This document shows, piece by piece, positions 45,436 through 52,835 of a stretch of 64,000 nucleotides of DNA (position 1 is the first letter of the stretch; each line of letters begins with the position of its first letter). This DNA is from G963674665 sp964609625. GTDB lineage: Bacteria; Desulfobacterota; Desulfovibrionia; Desulfovibrionales; Desulfovibrionaceae. The notes under the pieces are model-generated. The model had not been told where the DNA came from and searched no databases. It was given only the letters and a program-made list of their open reading frames with translations. The translations under genes and the position numbers were made by a program. The stretch spans positions 84,370-148,369 of the forward strand of contig CAZSRS010000006.1 in assembly GCA_964609625.1 (NCBI GenBank), given 5' to 3'.

Positions 45436-46050
45436 ATGGGACGAAGGGCACAGATTCACAACGAAAAAGTGGACGCGATCCTGGAAGCTGCCCGGGACTT
45501 TTTCGCGCTCCAGGGATTCGAGCATACGCCCGTGGCGCAGATCGCCGACAGGGCCAAAGTCGCCGGAGGTACCGTCATCTATCATTTTCGCACCAAGGAA
45601 AATCTTCTGTTCATCCTCACCAGACAGATACTGTATTCCTTGTTCAAGAGCTTGCGGCAGGGAGTGCAACAAGAAAAAGCCCCATGGGAATCCGTCGATG
45701 CATTTATCGCTGCATACAGTCGATATGTTGAAGAAAAAACATTGGAATATCTTGTCCTGCTCAATGCGGATCCTTTTCGAATCCTGGACGTGACGCAGCC
45801 TGCGTATCTTGATCTTAAAATATATCAGTCCTGGATTGTGCAACTTCTTGCCGAAACATTGCGGAGTGGTAAGATCGCTGGAGTGTTCAGACTGGAAAGC
45901 GTCTCGGAGCCAGCACATATCATCGTCGCCATGTTGCACAGTGCGGCCAGGGTCAGGCTGCTTTCCAGCGACCAAACTTCGGACCTTTTTCCAGAGGTTC
46001 TGGAATTTGTTCATTCCAGGCTTGCACAGTACCAGAATATTCAGATATAA
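45436..46050 (+). CDS. TetR family transcriptional regulator
   Basis: 204 residues. The N-terminal HTH is complete: DAILEAARDFFALQGFEHTPVAQIADRAKVAGGTVIYHFRTKENLL. The C-terminal half is the usual all-helical ligand domain with no close match I can name. AGGA lies 8 bases before the ATG. It precedes the chemoreceptor gene by 62 bp on the same strand; it may control its own gene and the receptor, or an unlinked target. Confidence 0.92.
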   Translation: MGRRAQIHNEKVDAILEAARDFFALQGFEHTPVAQIADRAKVAGGTVIYHFRTKENLLFILTRQILYSLFKSLRQGVQQEKAPWESVDAFIAAYSRYVEEKTLEYLVLLNADPFRILDVTQPAYLDLKIYQSWIVQLLAETLRSGKIAGVFRLESVSEPAHIIVAMLHSAARVRLLSSDQTSDLFPEVLEFVHSRLAQYQNIQI

Positions 46051-46112
46051 AGTTCAAGGGGCGTAACGCGGTAACCTCGTGCGCAAACAAAAAGTGGAGG
46101 GATGAGAAGGCG

Positions 46113-48143
46113 ATGAAGAACATCAAACTGGGCGTCAAACTCATCGGCGGATTCGTGCTCACGGCACTCATCGCCCTGGCCATCGGGCTCGTGGGTATCT
46201 TCGAAATCTCCACACTCTCCTCGTATATCAGCGAGATAGGCACGGTCCGTATGCCGGCCAGCTCGGAGATGCTGCAGATCAAGTCCGAGACCAACAGCAT
46301 CCAGGCAGCCATGCGAACCCTGCTCAGCCCCAATCTGGACAGCGCGGCCCGCGACAGGGAGTACGCGAATCTGGATCAATCCAGGGAAGTGTACACGCAG
46401 GCCTGGGACAGGTACGAAAAGTTGCCCAAGAGCGCCGAGGAAAAGCAACTCTGGGACAATTACGCGGAGCGTCAGGCAAAGCTCAGGGAAGTCAACAACA
46501 AGGTCGTGGAACTGTCCAAGGACCTGCAGAAACGCGACATCCTCAACCCTCTCGAGTACATGGGCGAGCTGCAAATTTTCCGTGGCGACCACTATCAGCT
46601 GGCCACGCGCGTGGGTGAACTGCTGCTGGTGGACAAGACCTTTGACGGCGGCGACGATCCCACGGCTTGTAATTTCGGCAAGTGGATGGCCGGCTACGAT
46701 ACCACCAACCCCAAGCTCAAGGCCCTGATCACGGAGGTCAAGCCGCATCACGACGCGTTCCACGCCGCGGTGGGCGAGATCAAGCGCGCCAAGCAGCGGG
46801 GGGATTCCCAGAGGGCGTCCAGTGTCTTTACCAGCGAAATGTTGCCCAACGCGGAGAAGACCTTTGCCCTGTTCCGCCAGATGCGCGAGGAAGCCCAGAA
46901 CTCGGTGAACCTCTTCGAGGAAATGAACAAACTGATGCTTGTGGAACAGGAGAAGTTCTCCAACGAGTCCGCCGAGGCCATGGGCAAGGTGGTGGGTTAC
47001 AATGTGGAGCAGACCCGCGACTCGCTGGAGCACGCTAGCGACGCGGCCAACCAGGGCACACTGGTGGCCACGGTGGGCGTGGTTTTGGGGATCGTCCTGG
47101 CCCTGGGGCTGGGCATTTTGCTCACCCGAGCCATCACGCGCCCCGTCTTCCAGGGCGTCACTTTTGCCCAGGCCATGGCGGAGGGTGATTTTTCCCAGGA
47201 ACTGGATGTGCACCAGAAGGACGAGATCGGCATTTTGGCCAAGGCACTGAACGAGATGGTGCACAAGCTGCGCGAGGTGGTGGCCGAGGTCCAGACCGCC
47301 ACGGACAACGTGGCCGCGGGCAGCGAGGAGCTCAGTTCCTCGGCCCAGAGTCTGTCCCAGGGCGCCACGGAGCAGGCAGCCAGCGTGGAAGAGGTTTCCT
47401 CCTCCATGGAGCAGATGACCTCCAACATCCGCCAGAACGCCGAGAACGCCCAGCAAACCCAGCAGATCGCCATGAAGGCGGCCAATGACGCCGAAGAAGG
47501 CGGTCGCGCCGTGTCCCAGGCCGTGGAGGCCATGAAGAACATCGCCGAGAAGATCTCCATCATCGAGGAGATCGCCCGCCAGACCAACCTCTTGGCCCTC
47601 AACGCGGCCATCGAGGCGGCACGCGCCGGAGAGCACGGCAAGGGCTTCGCCGTGGTGGCCGCGGAAGTGCGCAAGCTGGCCGAGCGCAGCGGCGCCGCGG
47701 CCGCCGAGATCAGCGAACTTTCCACTTCCAGTGTGCGTGTGGCCGAGGACGCGGGCCAGATGCTGACCAAGATGGTCCCGGACATCAAGAAAACCGCGGA
47801 CCTGATCCAGGAGATCGCCGCCGCCAGCAACGAGCAGAACGCCGGGGCCCAGCAGATCAACAAAGCCATCCAGCAGCTCGACCAGGTGGTGCAGCAGAAC
47901 GCCTCGGCCTCCGAGGAGATGGCCTCCACCTCCGAAGAACTTTCCAGCCAGGCCGAGCAACTCATGAGCACCATGGGCTTCTTCCGTGTGGGGCAGAGCG
48001 GCGCCGGTCAACGGCGGTCACCCAAACCCGCGGCGCCCAAGGCCCTGCCCCGAGCCGGAAAAAAACAGGCCGGTCGGCAGGCCGGAGTGGCCCTGGACAT
48101 GGGCGACGCCTCGCATACGGACGACGATTTCGAGCGCTTCTAG
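46113..48143 (+). CDS. Methyl-accepting chemotaxis protein with periplasmic CZB-like domain
   Basis: 676 residues; GAGAAGGCG before the ATG. The first membrane span is about 10-32, the second about 317-340. Between them, the sensor region contains DPTACNFGKWMAGY followed by PHHDAFHAAVGEI, the Cys-x-FGKW and HxxxFH pattern of chemoreceptor zinc-binding (CZB) domains. These are usually cytoplasmic. HAMP follows (TRPVFQGVTFAQAMAEGDF). The signalling hairpin has EIARQTNLLALNAAIEAARAGEHGKGFAVVAAEVRKLAERS. It has no C-terminal CheR-docking pentapeptide. It is followed by cheW. Confidence 0.93.
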   Translation: MKNIKLGVKLIGGFVLTALIALAIGLVGIFEISTLSSYISEIGTVRMPASSEMLQIKSETNSIQAAMRTLLSPNLDSAARDREYANLDQSREVYTQAWDRYEKLPKSAEEKQLWDNYAERQAKLREVNNKVVELSKDLQKRDILNPLEYMGELQIFRGDHYQLATRVGELLLVDKTFDGGDDPTACNFGKWMAGYDTTNPKLKALITEVKPHHDAFHAAVGEIKRAKQRGDSQRASSVFTSEMLPNAEKTFALFRQMREEAQNSVNLFEEMNKLMLVEQEKFSNESAEAMGKVVGYNVEQTRDSLEHASDAANQGTLVATVGVVLGIVLALGLGILLTRAITRPVFQGVTFAQAMAEGDFSQELDVHQKDEIGILAKALNEMVHKLREVVAEVQTATDNVAAGSEELSSSAQSLSQGATEQAASVEEVSSSMEQMTSNIRQNAENAQQTQQIAMKAANDAEEGGRAVSQAVEAMKNIAEKISIIEEIARQTNLLALNAAIEAARAGEHGKGFAVVAAEVRKLAERSGAAAAEISELSTSSVRVAEDAGQMLTKMVPDIKKTADLIQEIAAASNEQNAGAQQINKAIQQLDQVVQQNASASEEMASTSEELSSQAEQLMSTMGFFRVGQSGAGQRRSPKPAAPKALPRAGKKQAGRQAGVALDMGDASHTDDDFERF

Positions 48144-48188
48144 CCGCACCTGCCGCGGAATGCAGGAAGCGATACAGCAGGAGGCTTT

Positions 48189-48692
48189 ATGGAAAGCAGC
48201 CTCAACGAGATGAACCAGTATCTGACCTTCACCCTGGGCGAGGAGATCTTTGCCCTGGATATCGGCTACGTGCGCGAGATCCTCGACGACACCAAGATCA
48301 CCAAGATTCCGCGCACGCCGCCTTCGCTGCGCGGCGTGCTCAACGTGCGGGGGCATGCCGTGCCCGTGGTGGACCTGCGCCTCAAATTCGGCATGTCGGC
48401 CACCGAGATGACCGTGAACACCTGCGTGATCATCACCGAGGTGCGCATTGAAAACGACGTCACCCAGGTAGGCGCCCTGGCCGACACGGTGCAGGAGGTC
48501 CTGGAGATAGAACCGGCGGATGTGGTCCCACCCCCTCAGATGGGTACGGCCATCGCCACCCGGTTCATCCGTGGCATTGCCCGAAAGGACAACCGGTTCA
48601 TCATCATCCTTGACGTGAACCGCATCTTCTCCGCGGAGGAACTGGCGGCGGTCCAAGGCGTCCTGGAGACAGCACCGACCGAATCCGTTTGA
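48189..48692 (+). CDS. cheW: Chemotaxis coupling protein CheW
   Basis: 167 residues with AGGAGGCTTT before the ATG. It shows the CheW core: LTFTLGEEIFALDIGYVREI, RTPPSLRGVLNVRGHAVPVVDLRLKFG, and FIIILDVNRIFSAEE. It links receptors to CheA. It lies 45 bp after the chemoreceptor gene, so it probably couples that receptor to a CheA encoded elsewhere; the CheA-like kinase at 17081 lacks the docking domain. Confidence 0.94.
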   Translation: MESSLNEMNQYLTFTLGEEIFALDIGYVREILDDTKITKIPRTPPSLRGVLNVRGHAVPVVDLRLKFGMSATEMTVNTCVIITEVRIENDVTQVGALADTVQEVLEIEPADVVPPPQMGTAIATRFIRGIARKDNRFIIILDVNRIFSAEELAAVQGVLETAPTESV

Positions 48693-48749
48693 CGCGGAGG
48701 TTATCTCGGAGGCGTTGCCTCGGTCAGGACGGGCAGCCCGGTCGGTACA

Positions 48750-49175
48750 TCACTCGCCCACCTGGATCAGCACTTCCTCCTCGGCCAGTTCCCTGGCCTT
48801 GACCCCGCCGCAGCTCGACTTGGACACCAGTGTGATGCGCAACAACAGCCGGTACTCGCCGGGCGTGTCCGCGCTGAAGCGCAACCTGGGATAGCCGGGC
48901 AGGAAGTCTGGGTGTGCTCCTTCAGGCGCGCTACGGATGCTTGCTAGGGTGGAGATGTAATAGTCGGCGGCCGGTGGTGGCTCCACCACCATTTCTATGA
49001 AGCCGGGCGCTCCCGTCGCGACCTGGAGCGCGGGAGTCAGCACCCGCGCCCGATGCTGGGGTGTCTGCAGCGGGCAGCGCTCCGGGGTCGCGCCGCCCTG
49101 TTCCTCTTCGGCCAAAGCCAGGGCACAAGGTGCCGTCAGCAAGGCCAGGGCAAGGAGCAGGGCGACGCGGCGCAT
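48750..49175 (-). CDS. Small exported protein of unknown function
   Basis: 141 residues. A signal peptide (RRVALLLALALLTAPCALALAEE) is followed by a beta-rich mature part with two Cys. It starts 2 bp after the stop of the FmdE/molybdopterin fusion gene and is probably translated with it. A longer open frame through this region is only overlap from another frame of the upstream gene. No family recognised. Confidence 0.65.
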   Translation of the reverse strand: MRRVALLLALALLTAPCALALAEEEQGGATPERCPLQTPQHRARVLTPALQVATGAPGFIEMVVEPPPAADYYISTLASIRSAPEGAHPDFLPGYPRLRFSADTPGEYRLLLRITLVSKSSCGGVKARELAEEEVLIQVGE

Positions 49176-49177
49176 GG

Positions 49178-50812
49178 TCACTTTCCGAAGGGGCACTTTG
49201 GAAAGGTGCAGGACTTGCAATTCAGGCAGAAGCCGCCCTCCGCCAGGAGTGCCAGGTCGTGCCGGGTGAATTCCCGCCCGGCCAGGAGGCGTGGCAGCAG
49301 CAGGTCCAGTGCCGTGGTCTTGAAGAACAGGGCGCAGGCCGGCACACCCAGGACCCTGGTCTTGCCCATGCGCCCCACCAGGGTCATGGCGCCGGGCAGC
49401 ACGGGCATGCCGTAGAGCGCGTCCTCCAGGCCGGCATCCAGCAGACCCTGGCGGGTGACGTCGTCGGGGTCCACCGACAGCCCGGCCGTGGTGATCAACA
49501 GTTCCACGCCGGCGTCCAACTGACGCTTTACGGTGGCCGCGATCACGGCGCGGTCGTCGGGCACGATGTCCGAGGCCACGATCTCGCAGCCGAAGCGCTC
49601 CACCTTGCCTGTGATCACGGGGGCGAACTTGTCCTCGATGAGCCCCTGGAAGACCTCGCTGCCCGTGACCAGGATGCCGGTCTTCAGCGGTACGAGGGGC
49701 AGGATGCTGAACAAGGGAGTGTCGCCCAGGCTTTCCATGGCCGCGGCGAAGTTCTGACGCTCCAAATACAGGGGGATGGCGCGGGTGGCGGCAAAGCCCT
49801 TGTCCGCCTCCACCAGGAGGTCGCCCTGCCGGGCCGCGCACATCACGTTCTCGATCATGTTGAAGCGGGTGAGGGTCTTGCGGTCGTAGACGAGCAGGCC
49901 TTCGTGCTCGGCGTAGAGGGTGATCTTGCCTTCCCTCGGAGGCTCGCCCACGCGCACGCCAGGGCCGGCCATGCGTTTGGCAAAGGACAGGGCCGCGTCG
50001 TTCTCGTGCACCCATTCCTCGCTCACCGTGGCCTCTTCTTCGACATACACGTGCTCGCGCCCCATGTGCTGAAGGCGGCAGACGTCGCCCACGGTGATGA
50101 CTTGCCCGGCGGTAAATGCCGCGCCTTTTTCCTTGCCAGGCACGATGCGGGTCATGTCGTGCAAGGCCTTCTTGCCGATGGCCTGCTCCACGGGCAAAGA
50201 GCGCAGATAGCGATCCGTGCCCGGAGTCTGGAGGCAGGAAGCGGCAGGCGCGCAATAGGGGGATTCACCCTGGCAGCCGCGGCAGATGGCCCCGTCCCGT
50301 TCCGGGTAGGCCTCGCCGCATGCCGGGCAGACGCCGATGGCCCCCATGGAGTGGCGTTTGCGGAAACGCTCGGGCATGACGATGGGGCGCGATGAGCAGC
50401 ACCGCCAGCCAGCGTCCTCAATTTCGGCCATGAGTTTCGGCGTGTCCTGCTCCTTCTTGGGTTTCTCCTTGAGGTACCAGGCCCTGATCTCGGGCCAGGA
50501 GGCGAGCTTGGCGACGTCCAGGTGCACGCGCACACCCAGGCCGGTGTACTTGTCGTAAAGCGCCAAGGCGTAACGGCCGAAATTGATCACGCGCATCCAG
50601 CCGTTGCCATAGCTGCACAGTGTCAGTAACTGCACCGCGTCGGGAAGGCACTTGTTGGTCTCCACTAGGGCATCGAAGATGGTGTCCGGGGGGAGCAGGG
50701 ACTTGGCATGCTCCACCATGTAGCCGCCGAGCAGCAGGCCTGGGGCGGGATAGCCGTGGAATTTCGCGGCTATTTCCTTGAATTCCTCGAAAGTGTGGGA
50801 TCCGATGTTCAT
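49178..50812 (-). CDS. FmdE-like domain fused to molybdopterin-binding domain
   Basis: 544 residues from an ATG with GGAAGGCGCC upstream. Residues 1-150 are FmdE-like (HTFEEFKEIAAKFHGYPAPGLLLGGYMVEHA). A Cys-rich knuckle follows at about 170-190 (CPACGEAYPERDGAICRGC). The C-terminal half is a MoeA/MogA-type molybdopterin-binding domain (LVTGSEVFQGLIEDKF and TTAGLSVDPDDVTRQGL). The tail has CLNCKSCTFPKC. FmdE-like proteins accompany molybdenum and tungsten enzymes. The gene lies 639 bp past the dmsABC-like operon, so a role in metal-cofactor delivery is plausible. Confidence 0.85.
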   Translation of the reverse strand: MNIGSHTFEEFKEIAAKFHGYPAPGLLLGGYMVEHAKSLLPPDTIFDALVETNKCLPDAVQLLTLCSYGNGWMRVINFGRYALALYDKYTGLGVRVHLDVAKLASWPEIRAWYLKEKPKKEQDTPKLMAEIEDAGWRCCSSRPIVMPERFRKRHSMGAIGVCPACGEAYPERDGAICRGCQGESPYCAPAASCLQTPGTDRYLRSLPVEQAIGKKALHDMTRIVPGKEKGAAFTAGQVITVGDVCRLQHMGREHVYVEEEATVSEEWVHENDAALSFAKRMAGPGVRVGEPPREGKITLYAEHEGLLVYDRKTLTRFNMIENVMCAARQGDLLVEADKGFAATRAIPLYLERQNFAAAMESLGDTPLFSILPLVPLKTGILVTGSEVFQGLIEDKFAPVITGKVERFGCEIVASDIVPDDRAVIAATVKRQLDAGVELLITTAGLSVDPDDVTRQGLLDAGLEDALYGMPVLPGAMTLVGRMGKTRVLGVPACALFFKTTALDLLLPRLLAGREFTRHDLALLAEGGFCLNCKSCTFPKCPFGK

Positions 50813-51087
50813 GGCGCCTTCCTGAATCTGGGTTTTCGGTTCAAAAGGGAATAAAAGAAGAGTGTGTCCTTCTCTGTTTCCCATATCAAGAAAAAAATCG
50901 TAGTTCCAGTCCGGCAGTTCTTTGAGAAATTCCTCTCAAGCAGGAGCCCGTGCGTTTCTTGGCTTATCCATTCCGATGTCGGTCAAGGCGGCATGTTCCC
51001 GCGCCGGGCCAGTGGCCTCGGGAAGAGTAAAATCAGCGGGGGCGAGGGCTCCACGGGCGACTTTTCGTCTCTTCAGGATGAAGCGCT

Positions 51088-51108
51088 CGCCCCCCGTCCT
51101 GGGGGGCG
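51088..51108. terminator. GC hairpin in the dmsC - FmdE gene gap
   Basis: CGCCCCCC (51088-51095) pairs with GGGGGGCG (51101-51108) around GTCCT. It could end transcripts of the small ORF or dms operon reading left. No T-run is seen. Confidence 0.45.
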
Positions 51109-51121
51109 ATGCGCTGACCGC

Positions 51122-51247
51122 TCAGGCGAGAGCATGGCCTTGCCCGTGCTCACGCGCGCGGTTCTCGCGGGTGCGGCCGGCTGGATGCCACGGCCACCCA
51201 ACATACAGTGGCGTGCGCCGCTGACCGCTCCAGCGAAAGTTGATCAT
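51122..51247 (-). CDS. Possible 41-residue basic protein
   Basis: It reads MINFRWSGQRRTPLYVGWPW and ends GQGHALA. AAGGAG lies five bases before the ATG. The peptide is rich in Arg and Trp. No family is known to me. The good ribosome-binding site is the main argument; composition may also fit chance in GC-rich DNA. Confidence 0.35.
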   Translation of the reverse strand: MINFRWSGQRRTPLYVGWPWHPAGRTRENRAREHGQGHALA

Positions 51248-51451
51248 GCATGCTCCTTGGCCCGTTAAGCCGGGCTTGACCCTAAAGCGTTCCTTCAGGG
51301 TGTTGGTGCTGGTGACAGCGTGATGCTTCATGCACAGCACGCGTTGCAATCAAAAGATCCATCCAATCATGCAGAACGTCATCGTGGAGAAGGTCTGGGA
51401 ACGGGACTGTAGTGGGAAGTTCCTCCTTAGTGCCGTCTTCTCGCTGTTTCA

Positions 51452-52249
51452 TCAATATACGCCGCCGAGATACAGGGCGGTATGCAGGGTATTGTTGAAG
51501 AACACCGTCCTGCCCAACAACTCTCCCACCAGGATGCATAGGGGCAGCCAGGCCGGGATGGTGCGCAGTCCCGCGAGCACGCCCAGGGGCACTCCATATG
51601 CCGCGAGAATCGAAAGCCAGTACAGCGGCGAGGCGAGCCAAGCCGTGGCCGTTTCGGCCATGATCGCGCCGCCCGAGAGCCAGACGCAGGGCGCGGCCAA
51701 GTGCAATATCAAGCCCACGATGCAGCCCACCATGAGGATCTGGCGTACCAAGGCGCGGTGTTCCGGCGCCGTGAACAGTCCAGCCAGGGACGCTCCCATC
51801 ACTACCGCGGTGACGCAGAAGAAGAGGAACGGCAGGATGTTGTTCAGTGCCGGGAAGCTCGGCGGGGAATAGGTCATGCCCATGACGAAAAGCAGGACCA
51901 CGCCCAGGAGCGCGGCGAAGACGCCGATGAAACGGTTGCCGCCCCTGGTTGCCGTGATGGCGCCGGCGGCTACCAGAAGCAGGACTAGGCCGGAGGTGAA
52001 GGCCTCACGGCTGAGCCAGGAGGTGGAGAGGTGCTTGAGTGTCTTGAGGGCCTGCGCCGGATGCCCCAGGTGTAATAGCGAGAGCAGCAGGCCCAGGACC
52101 ATCAAGGCCAAGGCCAGGAACCACTCCCTGCGCACTTCTCCGGCCGGACCGTGGGCAGCGAACTGGCGAATGGTGCTCACCAGCACCAGACCCACGGCTG
52201 CCTGGGCGAGCACGGTGAAAAGGACGAGGGGGTAATCGCTCGGGTTCAT
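51452..52249 (-). CDS. DmsC-like membrane anchor of a molybdoenzyme
   Basis: 265 residues with about eight membrane helices, starting MNPSDYPLVLFTVLAQAAVGL, as in DmsC. LSLLHLGHPAQALKTLKHLSTSWLSREAF is the family's quinol-side segment. It anchors the catalytic and iron-sulfur subunits and takes electrons from menaquinol. It overlaps dmsB by 4 bp (ATGA). Confidence 0.9.
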   Translation of the reverse strand: MNPSDYPLVLFTVLAQAAVGLVLVSTIRQFAAHGPAGEVRREWFLALALMVLGLLLSLLHLGHPAQALKTLKHLSTSWLSREAFTSGLVLLLVAAGAITATRGGNRFIGVFAALLGVVLLFVMGMTYSPPSFPALNNILPFLFFCVTAVVMGASLAGLFTAPEHRALVRQILMVGCIVGLILHLAAPCVWLSGGAIMAETATAWLASPLYWLSILAAYGVPLGVLAGLRTIPAWLPLCILVGELLGRTVFFNNTLHTALYLGGVY

Positions 52250-52821
52250 GTGTTTTTCCTCCTGATCTGCATGGGCTGAGTGGGCATGCGGAAGCGCACC
52301 GAGGGATTGAGCCGTTCGAAACGTGGGAAGCCCGGCGGGTATTGCACGGTGTCGGGCCTGTCGAAGGTGGCCAGATCAACAAGTTGCAGGGCAGCCACCG
52401 GACAGGCCTGCACGCAGGCGGGTTGCAGGCCGGCGTCGAGACGCTCCCAGCAGAAGCTGCATTTTTCGGCCTTGCGGGCCACGGGATTGTATTTCGGCGC
52501 GCCATAGGGGCAGGAGCGGATGCAGTTGCCGCAGCCGATGCACTTGTCCTGCTCGTGCACCACCACGCCGTCGGATTCGCGTTTGTAGTAGGCCTGTACC
52601 GGACAGACCTCCAGGCAGGTGGGGCGCTCGCAGTGGTTGCACGCCAAGGAATAGAAGGCGCGCTCCCGTGCGGGGTGGACAGGATCCTTGAGGTCGTGGA
52701 CATTGCGCCAGACCACGCCTTGCTCCTGATGATACTGGTTCTTGCAGGCCATGGCGCAGGTGAAGCAGCCGATGCAGCGCTTGGCGTCCACGAAAAAGGC
52801 CAATTGTTTTGTAGTGCTCAT
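52246..52821 (-). CDS. DmsB-like four-cluster ferredoxin subunit
   Basis: 191 residues; the second ATG is chosen because GGAGGG lies 8 bases upstream. It has four Cys clusters: CIGCFTCAMACK, CNHCERPTCLEVCP, CIGCGNCIRSCP and CSFCWERL...CVQACP. These bind four [4Fe-4S] centres and pass electrons from DmsC to DmsA. It lies 14 bp after dmsA. Confidence 0.92.
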   Translation of the reverse strand: MSTTKQLAFFVDAKRCIGCFTCAMACKNQYHQEQGVVWRNVHDLKDPVHPARERAFYSLACNHCERPTCLEVCPVQAYYKRESDGVVVHEQDKCIGCGNCIRSCPYGAPKYNPVARKAEKCSFCWERLDAGLQPACVQACPVAALQLVDLATFDRPDTVQYPPGFPRFERLNPSVRFRMPTQPMQIRRKNT

Positions 52822-52835
52822 GATCATTTCCCTCC

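Larger units (their letters stand above)
50813..51451. other. Long leader region upstream of the FmdE fusion gene
   Basis: 639 bp on the minus-strand side between dmsC and the FmdE-type gene. It holds a 41-codon ORF (51122-51247), an 8-bp G:C hairpin (51088-51108) and two copies of GCTGACCGCTC (about 51113 and 51229). No conserved molybdenum-cofactor riboswitch core could be traced by eye. Confidence 0.45.

Noticed and set aside
46041..48011. Minus-strand open frame of 656 codons with Gly/His/Leu-rich product
   Set aside because: Antisense to the chemoreceptor; the Leu/Gly repeats mirror its coiled-coil codons.
48750..50255. 501-codon minus-strand open frame
   Set aside because: Only its last 141 codons form a real exported protein with its own ATG; the rest is an out-of-frame reading of the FmdE fusion gene.
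50813..51451. Molybdenum-cofactor riboswitch
   Set aside because: No recognisable conserved core; only a G:C hairpin and an 11-bp repeat. A covariance-model search would decide.
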